Of a DNA stretch of 7,292 nucleotides, positions 1 to 4,914 are shown one piece after another (the first letter of the stretch is position 1; each line of letters begins with the position of its first letter). The translations under genes were made by a program, and so were the position numbers. This DNA comes from Oribacterium sp. UBA3737 (GTDB taxonomy: Bacteria; Bacillota_A; Clostridia; Lachnospirales; Lachnospiraceae): assembly GCA_002371295.1 (NCBI GenBank), contig DFGZ01000218.1, forward strand, positions 1-7,292. The letters run 5' to 3'. The notes under the pieces are model-generated. The model was given only the letters and a program-made list of their open reading frames with translations. It was not told the origin of the DNA and did no database searches.

Positions 1-288
1 AGACTTACTCCACTGTGGTCTTTCTTTTATAGACTCTTCATAGCAGAACAGAACTGCCGCTTCATGTTTACAGTTATTCCCGTCCTTCGCATACGGACAA
101 TCACAGCTCATCTTCATTTTATAAGTGTCCGGATATGTAATCTTTACATTATACATCTGAGTACCGGCCACTCTTGCCATACAGTTGTTCTTTGAAGATA
201 CAAAGCCCTTTACCTTACCTCTTTTATAGTAACTCCTGCCTCTTTCCAGCACGTCCTCATCAAACAAGAATTCCCAATTATAGTCCAT
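1..288 (-). CDS. SWIM zinc-finger protein, N-terminal fragment (probable SNF2-family helicase)
   Basis: This reading frame is too short to be obvious. It starts at the ATG at 288 and stays open for 96 codons to the window edge. The N-terminus reads LFDEDVLERGRSYYKRGKV, the usual opening of a SWIM module (hydrophobic helix, then ERGxxYYxxGxV). It is followed by a beta-rich stretch and the zinc ligands C62-x-C64-x8-C73-x-H75 (CDCPYAKDGNNCKH), which match the SWIM pattern CxCxnCxH. SWIM domains bind DNA or protein. In Firmicutes an N-terminal SWIM most often precedes an SNF2-type ATPase, so a helicase or chromatin-remodelling-like ATPase is the likely full product. The ATPase part lies outside the window, so that is inference. 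A purine-rich AGGGAG (301-306) lies 12 bases before the start, a rather long spacing. The SWIM call is confident, the full protein is not. Confidence 0.8.
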   Translation of the reverse strand, partial: MDYNWEFLFDEDVLERGRSYYKRGKVKGFVSSKNNCMARVAGTQMYNVKITYPDTYKMKMSCDCPYAKDGNNCKHEAAVLFCYEESIKERPQWSKS

Positions 289-346
289 ATCTAAGCTTGA
301 CTCCCTTTTTTTATAGCTATTGTCCCAATGCGCAACAATCTTTCTG

Positions 347-376
347 ATTGTACAAAAGAACCTATGATAGATGCAA
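347..376 (-). promoter_or_regulatory. Possible sigma-A promoter for the SWIM gene
   Basis: On the minus strand, TTGCAT (371-376) and TACAAT (347-352) are separated by 18 bases. The -10 matches consensus at five of six positions, the -35 at three. This would give a leader of about 50 bases before the ATG at 288. The region is AT-rich and chance matches are common. The rest of the gap 289-517 holds only the terminator at 430-470. Confidence 0.3.
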
Positions 377-429
377 TATAATATGCACATATCATAAGTT
401 TTTCTATTTTTCTAAAAAACTACACATAT

Positions 430-470
430 AAAAAAACAAGCTACCTACAATTATCCCATTGTAGGTAGCT
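430..470 (-). terminator. Rho-independent terminator of the SGNH-like gene
   Basis: A perfect 12-bp stem (439-450 with 459-470, arm AGCTACCTACAA) has an 8-base loop. On the minus strand it is followed by TG and a run of seven T (430-436). It lies 47 bases after the stop of the gene at 518-1636, so it ends that transcript and insulates the SWIM gene beyond. Confidence 0.92.
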
Positions 471-517
471 CATTATCTTCACATCATTGCTCTGCAACGA
501 TCATGTGAGTATAGATT

Positions 518-1636
518 TCATGGCTGTATCTCTTTCAGTATCGTACTTATTATTGAACTAAGTTTGGCTGAGCCTGAATCATTCAAATGATCCGTATCAT
601 TAAAATCAGCATCATTGTCAAAAGCATCGTTGCTTGCTAAATCCAATAAATGTACATTTCCATCAGTTTTATCAAGAATATTATAGAAATCATCTTTGAA
701 TTTCGGATTTAGATAACTAAGATATTGTTTTGTCATCGGCGTGACAACAAAAATCAGATTTATTCCCTTTTTATTACAATACGCGACTAAATTTTGAAAT
801 AGAAGCATATTCTCTTTTAAAGTCATGGTATGTTTTATAGATTTGTTATGTAATTCAGCACGTATTTTTCCGGCATCATTCTTCTCTTGCTCTGAAAGCT
901 CACACCATTGCTTTGTCTTGTCACTCCATACTTTTGTTTCACAGTATAACATGGGATAAACGTCAGTAAAAAAACCTTTTCTATAATCTTCTAATGCAAA
1001 AGATTCAAGAATACTATCAAAATCGATAACATCATTTGATTGACTATAATCCTCCTTTGAGGGTAAGAACAGACAATTATGGGCGTCATGAAGTAATGGA
1101 TAATAAACCTTTGATATTCTTATGACTTCTTCTGTTGATTGCATAAGAGACAGGTCATTATAAAAACAGTAATACCCTACACAGAAAACGATATTTTTGA
1201 CATTATTATTCTGACACGCTTGAAGAACCAGTTTTTGAGAATAGTATAAATCCTGAGATATTGAAGACAAGTTCACCGCATTGTTAAAATAAGACAAATC
1301 AATTCCATAAGATCCGTACGATGAACCTGTTATCAAAGTCTCAATGTTTGAGTCTTTGGCTTGGTTTAGGGCATTCTTTAAGTAATAATAGTCATGATTA
1401 TTACGATATATGAGGATTACGCGCCTTGAAATCTCTTCAATCAGTGCCTCATATATAACAACATAATATTCATTTAATTCTGCTGATAAAGTTGAATCCT
1501 CCCTAGACACTATTATTAAATCGTTGCAGGATAATTCATCTATTGAAATCAGAGGTGAAATCTTTACTTTACTATTGAGTAAAGGCTTAACTTTATTTAT
1601 TGAGAAGTCAGTAGTTTCTTTAACGTATACATTCAT
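518..1636 (-). CDS. SGNH-hydrolase-like protein (uncharacterised)
   Basis: A 372-residue protein with the marks of an SGNH/GDSL-type esterase or acyltransferase fold. The nucleophile-type motif is TGSSYGSYGID (GSS at 104-106), followed by NLSSISQDLYYS (N122 region). A C-terminal block-V-like motif D347-T-D349-H350-LNDSG would supply the Asp/His pair. Such proteins often trim or transfer acetyl groups on surface polysaccharides, but here that role is only inferred. No signal peptide or membrane helix is visible, which is odd for a surface-modifying enzyme. The gene is markedly AT-rich (21 G/C in the sample 541-600, against 34 in 5401-5460 of radA), suggesting separate ancestry. No good Shine-Dalgarno precedes the ATG. 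The frame stays open for 18 codons upstream (SKCNRIKNVKKKAPANDI) without ATG, GTG or TTG, so either translation is weak or an N-terminal piece has been lost. The coding call is strong, the function tentative. Confidence 0.7.
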   Translation of the reverse strand: MNVYVKETTDFSINKVKPLLNSKVKISPLISIDELSCNDLIIVSREDSTLSAELNEYYVVIYEALIEEISRRVILIYRNNHDYYYLKNALNQAKDSNIETLITGSSYGSYGIDLSYFNNAVNLSSISQDLYYSQKLVLQACQNNNVKNIVFCVGYYCFYNDLSLMQSTEEVIRISKVYYPLLHDAHNCLFLPSKEDYSQSNDVIDFDSILESFALEDYRKGFFTDVYPMLYCETKVWSDKTKQWCELSEQEKNDAGKIRAELHNKSIKHTMTLKENMLLFQNLVAYCNKKGINLIFVVTPMTKQYLSYLNPKFKDDFYNILDKTDGNVHLLDLASNDAFDNDADFNDTDHLNDSGSAKLSSIISTILKEIQP

Positions 1637-1758
1637 AATATCGTTTGCCGGAGCTTTCTTTTTTACATTTTTAATTCTATTACATTTGGATTATCGACAC
1701 CTTTTATCGTTCAAATAAATCCCTCAGTCTTGGTCACATATTGGTGTCCTAATGATTC

Positions 1759-1787
1759 TTGATATCAAAACTATCGTCAATCTTAAT
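1759..1787 (+). promoter_or_regulatory. Possible promoter of the small secreted-protein gene
   Basis: TTGATA (1759-1764, five of six to the -35 consensus) and CTTAAT (1782-1787, four of six) are separated by 17 bases. The start point would be near 1795, leaving a leader of almost 90 bases. The 245-base divergent gap 1637-1881 is AT-rich and other weak matches exist, for example TATAGT near 1824. No convincing promoter was found for the divergent gene. Confidence 0.25.
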
Positions 1788-1800
1788 GGAATGATTAAGA
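1781..1800. promoter_or_regulatory. Inverted repeat, possible operator
   Basis: TCTTAAT (1781-1787) and ATTAAGA (1794-1800) form a perfect 7-bp inverted repeat with a 6-base centre. It covers the candidate -10 and start region of the plus-strand promoter, as expected for a dimeric repressor site. The arms are AT-rich, so chance is possible, and no regulator gene is adjacent. Confidence 0.25.
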
Positions 1801-1881
1801 ATGGCTGAAGTATGCTTAAATAAATATAGTTTTGTAATCTTTAATATCCATTTGTAAATTGGACATAAGAAAGGAGCAGAT

Positions 1882-2319
1882 ATGAAAAAGGGCTTAAAAC
1901 TACTTATGATGACTTTGGGCAGCATTTGCGCCATGGCGTTTACTTCACTGGCAGGAAACTGGGTCAGTGATGGAGGAACCGGCTGGTGGTACGTGAATGC
2001 TGATGGAACTTACGGATCATACAGAGCGGCTGTTGATTGTCCTCAGGTTGATGGCACATATACATTCACTTCCGGGCTGGTTGAAGGAGTTGGAAATTAT
2101 TACACCATAGAACCGGAGTTACAGAACATAATTCTTATGAGAAAAGACCCGGAAACTATAACTGTATTCATGAATAATCAGGCTATAGATTTTGTTTTAT
2201 CTGAAGAAACGATGTACTGGGATGAAGGCGGATACGGCACCAGAGGTCTTGAAGTGTATGACAACGGTACACTGGATCTGTATTTGGAGAACCGTAATAC
2301 ATATACCAAAATTCAATGA
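1882..2319 (+). CDS. Small secreted protein with cell-wall-repeat-like segment
   Basis: A 145-residue exported protein and the only plus-strand gene. AAGGAG (1871-1876) lies 5 bases before the ATG and supports the start. Residues 1-24 form a classical Sec signal peptide: KK near the N-terminus, the hydrophobic run LLMMTLGSICAMAFTS, and SLA before a likely signal-peptidase I cut at A24/G25. The cysteine at 16 is not in a lipobox, so a lipoprotein is unlikely. The mature protein, about 121 residues, begins WVSDGGTGWWYVNADGTY (27-44). This resembles one choline-binding or glucan-binding type wall repeat, which in clostridial surface proteins usually occurs in tandem. The remainder looks beta-rich and acidic (TYTF, YYTIEPEL, TITVFMNNQ, LEVYDNGTLDLYLENR), like a small extracellular beta domain. 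I do not recognise the family beyond this. It is convergent with the reductase gene and shares the hairpin at 2325-2384. Confidence 0.82.
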   Translation: MKKGLKLLMMTLGSICAMAFTSLAGNWVSDGGTGWWYVNADGTYGSYRAAVDCPQVDGTYTFTSGLVEGVGNYYTIEPELQNIILMRKDPETITVFMNNQAIDFVLSEETMYWDEGGYGTRGLEVYDNGTLDLYLENRNTYTKIQ

Positions 2320-2324
2320 TACGT

Positions 2325-2384
2325 AAAAAGAAAAAAGTGCAGCTGTAAGAGGAGACATTTCTCTCCTCCTTACAGCTGCACTTT
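2325..2384 (-). terminator. Large intrinsic terminator between convergent genes
   Basis: A long hairpin: 16 bp (2334-2349 with 2369-2384), one bulged base (2368), then 6 more bp (2350-2355 with 2362-2367) and a 6-base loop. On the minus strand the stem runs into TTTTTTCTTTTT (2325-2336), so it ends the reductase transcript about 80 bases after its stop. On the plus strand only CTTT closes the stem, with no long T run, so it is weaker there, though it may still end the secreted-protein mRNA. Nothing else is seen in 2385-2465. Confidence 0.92.
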
Positions 2385-2465
2385 AAAAATGTTCTGGCAT
2401 CTCGTCAAGGGTCATTAGTCATCTGCCATCCGATATATGTCCTGCTGGTCTTACTTTTTTCCCTA

Positions 2466-3278
2466 TTACAGTGCTTTCCCGCCGGAAACTTTTATAACCT
2501 GTCCCGTTATCATCCGTGCCTGTTCACTTGCCAGGAACAGCATGGTTTCAGCAATATCCTGAGGCTGGATCAATTCTCCCATAGGGATAAGCGGAATAAC
2601 CACTTTTTCAAAATCCTCATCTATCCATCCTGTCTGAGTCGGTCCCGGGGATATACAATTAACGGTTATACCATATTTTGCAACCTCAAGGGCGATACTG
2701 CGGGTTAATGCTTCCATCGTAGCTTTGCTTGCTCCATAGGTTATCTGACCGGCAAAAATCTGTGCCGCATCCGTGGAAACATTAAGAATTCTTCCGTAAT
2801 CGCCGCGCTGTTTCACAAATTCTCTTATCATCAGAAGGCTTCCCCGGACATTTACCGAAAATGTATCATCGATAACATTTTGAGTGATGGCTTCTATGGT
2901 GTCGGAACCGGTTTCATCATCTGTTGCGGCATTATTGACCAGGATATCGACTCTTCCGAATCTTTCAACAGCCGATGTATAGATCTTTTTTACGGTATCT
3001 TCATCTGAAATATCCCCTTCGAAAATCAGATAGTCCGTATTCATTTTCCGGAGTTTTCCTTCCAGATAATCCGCGTTTCCGGCATTGGCGGCATAGTATC
3101 TGTCCACTCCGTTTTTGTCTGTCTTATGGGAATCAAAGGGTCGGTCCACTTTCTTGTATACCAAAACCAGCTTTGCTCCTTCTCTTGCAAATGCCAAAGC
3201 TGTGGCTGCGCCAATCCCCTGGGGGTTATTTACTCCTGTGATCAAAGCTGCCCTGCCGGTTAATCCATAATCGACCAT
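2466..3278 (-). CDS. Short-chain dehydrogenase/reductase (SDR, FabG-like)
   Basis: A complete 270-residue NAD(P)-dependent oxidoreductase of the classical SDR family. The Rossmann nucleotide site is TGVNNPQGIG (14-23), with two residues more than the standard TGxxxGxG, a variant found in a FabG-like subgroup. Other landmarks are D89 in GDI, NNAA (115-118), N143 and S168 (NVSTD), the catalytic Y181-x3-K185 (YGASK), PGPTQTGW (211-218) and the C-terminal ITGQVIKVSGG. Residues 43-80 form an insertion (VDRPFDSHKTDKNGVDRYY and on) where FabG proteins are shorter, probably shaping cofactor or substrate binding. The substrate cannot be read from the sequence; cytosolic ketoacyl, sugar or alcohol reduction are all possible. 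A near-perfect GGAGGTGAT lies 8 bases (from GGAGG) before the ATG. The gene ends with TAA then TAG. It follows the zinc-ribbon gene by 55 bases. Confidence 0.95.
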   Translation of the reverse strand: MVDYGLTGRAALITGVNNPQGIGAATALAFAREGAKLVLVYKKVDRPFDSHKTDKNGVDRYYAANAGNADYLEGKLRKMNTDYLIFEGDISDEDTVKKIYTSAVERFGRVDILVNNAATDDETGSDTIEAITQNVIDDTFSVNVRGSLLMIREFVKQRGDYGRILNVSTDAAQIFAGQITYGASKATMEALTRSIALEVAKYGITVNCISPGPTQTGWIDEDFEKVVIPLIPMGELIQPQDIAETMLFLASEQARMITGQVIKVSGGKAL

Positions 3279-3307
3279 TTATATCACCTCCGAAAAAAAT
3301 TCTATTT

Positions 3308-3337
3308 AATATCTATAGATGTGATGATTTTTGTCAA
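3308..3337 (-). promoter_or_regulatory. Possible promoter of the SDR gene
   Basis: A perfect -35 TTGACA (3332-3337) overlaps the stop codon of the zinc-ribbon gene. Possible -10 hexamers are GATATT (3308-3313, 18-base spacer) or TAGATA (3310-3315, 16-base spacer), each only partly matching. Transcription would begin about 20 bases before the start codon, with the strong ribosome site inside the leader. It would let the reductase be expressed independently of its neighbour. Confidence 0.4.
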
Positions 3338-4395
3338 TCTGATGTCGTCGTAAACAGGGCTACCAGTTCATAGTACGCGCCTGATACGCCCGGCATGCTT
3401 TCCGTAGAAGCTCCAACCATCTTTTCGCCATCCCAAAAACTTACCGACTGACTGCCGCCACAAACTGCCGGCATGAGGCTTTTATTCTCGTCCTTCTTAT
3501 CGAGACCATATTTTTTGATGATTTCCAAAGCATATTCAATAACTGTAGCAGGTATGAAACGGTAATGTTTACCCCTCTGCATTATGAGCTGTGTGTCTGA
3601 AAATTTCCATACCTGTACGCCATCATACTGAGGGGGATTAGTCGACTTATATTCTGACAATGAGAAAAGCAGTTCCTTCCTGATTTCCGTACCGCACTTA
3701 AGGCATACCTCTCCCTTTTGAAACTTTTCTCCGCAGTTGGAACATGTCCAGCCGACTTCTTCATCTTGCAGAGAACTATCGGTTCCATCATCACGTACCG
3801 GTTGCCATGTACCATCTTCGGAAAGCCTGTAGGGTGCCTTCGGTACTGAGTAAGCAGGTGAAGGTGCGATTTTCTGCGGCTGTGCGGAATACGGCTTACC
3901 ACAATTTGGACAAAACTTTCCCGAGAAAATCTGTCCACAATCACATTGAACTTCTCCCTCCTTCAGAGTCACGGCAGAAGATGCCTTGTCCCGTGACAGT
4001 GTGAAACTCAGTTTTTCACCCGATGAAACAGCAACCAGATCGATGTGAAGTTTGTCTTCAATATCATGCCAGGCAGATACGATATTGTAGGCTGTCACAT
4101 TATCTTTTTTGAGGGCCGTTTCACCAAGCTTTATTTTCAGATCCTCACCGAAGTTATGCTGATATGAAAAACCATCTGAAGCGCCCATCATTCCCAAGCC
4201 CATAAGACCCGGAAATGAAGTTGTCATATCCAGGCCTGCCGGAACCACATCGTAATAACCATTAATTGTTGCATTTCCATAATTAACGGTAATATTAACA
4301 GTATCAGTAAGTATGGCAGTTATGGAACCGTCAGCGCTCTTCCATGTGTCTGCAAGCTGCTTATAGTACATATAGTTAGGATTCTGAATTGTCAT
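3334..4395 (-). CDS. Uncharacterised double zinc-ribbon protein
   Basis: A 353-residue protein I cannot assign to a named family. Residues about 10-140 look beta-rich (WKSADGSITAILTDTVNITVNYG, GYYDVVPAG, KLHIDLVAVSSGEKLSFTLSRD), with a Met/Gly-rich insertion (FPGLMGLGMMGASDG, 61-75). Two zinc ribbons follow: C151-x-C153-x8-C162-xx-C165 and C218-xx-C221-x9-C231-xx-C234. A Pro-rich linker (YSAQPQKIAPSPAYSVPKAPYR) separates them. Residues 240-353 form another globular region containing an amphipathic helix (TVIEYALEIIKKYG). There is no signal peptide or membrane helix, so it is probably cytosolic. Paired zinc ribbons of this kind usually mediate protein or nucleic-acid contacts rather than catalysis. 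GGAGG (4402-4406) lies 6 bases before the ATG and fixes the start. No terminator separates it from the reductase downstream, so shared transcription is likely. Confidence 0.85.
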   Translation of the reverse strand: MTIQNPNYMYYKQLADTWKSADGSITAILTDTVNITVNYGNATINGYYDVVPAGLDMTTSFPGLMGLGMMGASDGFSYQHNFGEDLKIKLGETALKKDNVTAYNIVSAWHDIEDKLHIDLVAVSSGEKLSFTLSRDKASSAVTLKEGEVQCDCGQIFSGKFCPNCGKPYSAQPQKIAPSPAYSVPKAPYRLSEDGTWQPVRDDGTDSSLQDEEVGWTCSNCGEKFQKGEVCLKCGTEIRKELLFSLSEYKSTNPPQYDGVQVWKFSDTQLIMQRGKHYRFIPATVIEYALEIIKKYGLDKKDENKSLMPAVCGGSQSVSFWDGEKMVGASTESMPGVSGAYYELVALFTTTSD

Positions 4396-4415
4396 TTGAG
4401 TCCTCCACTGTAATT

Positions 4416-4443
4416 ATCATATACATCCATAATACCATATCAA
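4416..4443 (-). promoter_or_regulatory. Possible promoter of the zinc-ribbon gene
   Basis: TTGATA (4438-4443) and TATGAT (4416-4421) are separated by 16 bases; each matches consensus at five of six positions. The leader would be very short, about 15 bases, just enough to include the GGAGG ribosome site. No other good candidate is seen between this gene and the tRNA terminator. Confidence 0.35.
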
Positions 4444-4512
4444 TTATCATGAATGAGAAGGAATCCGTGTAAGAATTTGTAATTACTGTATATAAGATTA
4501 TTTCAGACTTTT

Positions 4513-4533
4513 TTGGAGACCAAATTGGAGACC
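4513..4533. repeat. Tandem repeat matching the tRNA-Trp anticodon arm
   Basis: TTGGAGACC occurs at 4513-4521 and 4525-4533, twelve bases apart. A third copy lies in the tRNA-Trp gene at 4667-4675, where it is the anticodon loop and part of the stem. The first copy shares 11 bases with the tRNA (TTTTGGAGACC, 4511-4521 and 4665-4675). One minus-strand frame here reads WTPAWSPIWSPKKS (4505-4546), loosely like the C-terminal tails of some phage-type integrases. A remnant of an element once integrated at this tRNA is one explanation; a local duplication is another. Confidence 0.45.
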
Positions 4534-4577
4534 ACGCTGGGGTCCATTTTGATAAGAAATTTATCACTAAGGACAAC

Positions 4578-4607
4578 AAAAAAGGATTCCCGATTCCTCG
4601 GAAATCC
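4578..4607 (-). terminator. Intrinsic terminator of tRNA-Trp
   Basis: On the minus strand, a 10-bp stem (4598-4607 with 4584-4593, one G-U pair) is closed by a GGAA loop of the stable GNRA type. Six T (4578-4583) follow. It lies 24 bases after the tRNA 3' end and ends the short tRNA transcript. Confidence 0.93.
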
Positions 4608-4631
4608 ATAATTTACTGCCCTTTTATAGAG

Positions 4632-4702
4632 CAGGGGTTGAGGGATTCGAACCCCCATGAGCGGTTTTGGAGACCGATATCTTACCATTGGATGAAACCC
4701 CT
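4632..4702 (-). tRNA. trnW: tRNA-Trp (anticodon CCA)
   Basis: A 71-base cloverleaf. The acceptor stem is AGGGGTT paired with AACCCCT (7 bp). The anticodon arm is CGGT-CTCCAAA-ACCG, with C32, U33, anticodon CCA and A37-A38. The T arm is GGGGG-TTCGAAT-CCCTC with one G-U pair. The discriminator base is G, as usual in bacterial tRNA-Trp. The anticodon stem has four clean pairs; the fifth (outermost) would be U with C. The next bases are CTC, so CCA is not encoded and must be added by the CCA-adding enzyme. It reads UGG codons. The gene is a single-tRNA unit between a sigma-A promoter and an intrinsic terminator. Confidence 0.96.
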
Positions 4703-4706
4703 GTGT

Positions 4707-4725
4707 GTCGCTCGTTTCAAGCGAC
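4707..4725 (-). other. Hairpin in the tRNA-Trp 5' leader
   Basis: GTCGCT (4707-4712) and AGCGAC (4720-4725) form a 6-bp stem with a 7-base loop. The predicted transcription start (about 4725) falls at its first base, and the tRNA begins 4 bases after it. The leader removed by RNase P would therefore be almost entirely this hairpin. Confidence 0.4.
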
Positions 4726-4731
4726 TCGTAT

Positions 4732-4760
4732 AATATACCGATTATTTTTAATTTCGTCAA
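4732..4760 (-). promoter_or_regulatory. Sigma-A promoter of tRNA-Trp
   Basis: TTGACG (4755-4760) and TATATT (4732-4737) are separated by exactly 17 bases of AT-rich sequence. Each hexamer matches consensus at five of six positions. The start would be near 4725, giving a 23-base leader before the tRNA. This is the best promoter match in the window. Confidence 0.78.
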
Positions 4761-4781
4761 GAGCTTTTTTAAATTTTATAC

Positions 4782-4904
4782 TCAAATATGTCTTCCGTCT
4801 TCGAATATGTCTTCGTGAGAAAACTCTCCCTGAGTAATATAGATACTCCTCTCTTCTGTATGCCTCAAATTAAGGAATCTAAAGGTCATAGGACCGGAAG
4901 CCAT
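4782..4904 (-). CDS. Doubtful 40-residue ORF after radA
   Basis: A 40-codon frame begins 10 bases after the radA stop and reads MASGPMTFRFLNLRHTEERS, then IYITQGEFSHEDIFEDGRHI. It is hydrophilic, with no signal peptide or membrane segment. No Shine-Dalgarno precedes the ATG, and a frame this short arises easily by chance. If real it would be translated from radA readthrough. It could also be non-coding 3' sequence. I recognise no family. Confidence 0.15.
   Translation of the reverse strand: MASGPMTFRFLNLRHTEERSIYITQGEFSHEDIFEDGRHI
4785..4814. repeat. Short direct repeat between radA and tRNA-Trp
   Basis: AATATGTCTTC occurs at 4785-4795 and 4804-4814 with CGTCTTCG between. On the minus strand GAAGAC therefore appears three times within 30 bases, about 25 bases upstream of the tRNA promoter -35. 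Its function is unknown. Confidence 0.5.
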
Positions 4905-4914
4905 ACTGGATCTG

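Noticed and set aside
311..336. TTGTTG-17-TATAAA as a promoter for the SWIM gene
   Set aside because: The -10 is good, but transcription would start at or after the AGGGAG ribosome site. The upstream pair at 347-376 fits better.
1749..1934. 61-codon minus-strand frame
   Set aside because: It overlaps the signal-peptide coding part and ribosome site of the well-supported plus-strand gene, and has no features of its own.
3582..3944. 120-codon minus-strand frame
   Set aside because: It is an alternative frame inside the zinc-ribbon gene, whose Cys motifs and ribosome site show the correct frame.
4503..4760. Minus-strand open frames across the tRNA region (including RDSNPHERFWRP-type sequence)
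   Set aside because: They run through the tRNA-Trp gene and its terminator hairpin. The GLRDSNPH-like peptide is the familiar false translation of a tRNA T arm, not a protein.
4818..4855. Possible radA terminator from GAGTA/TACTC and GAGA/TCTC
   Set aside because: The stems are only 4-5 bp and no T run follows, so this is not a convincing intrinsic terminator.
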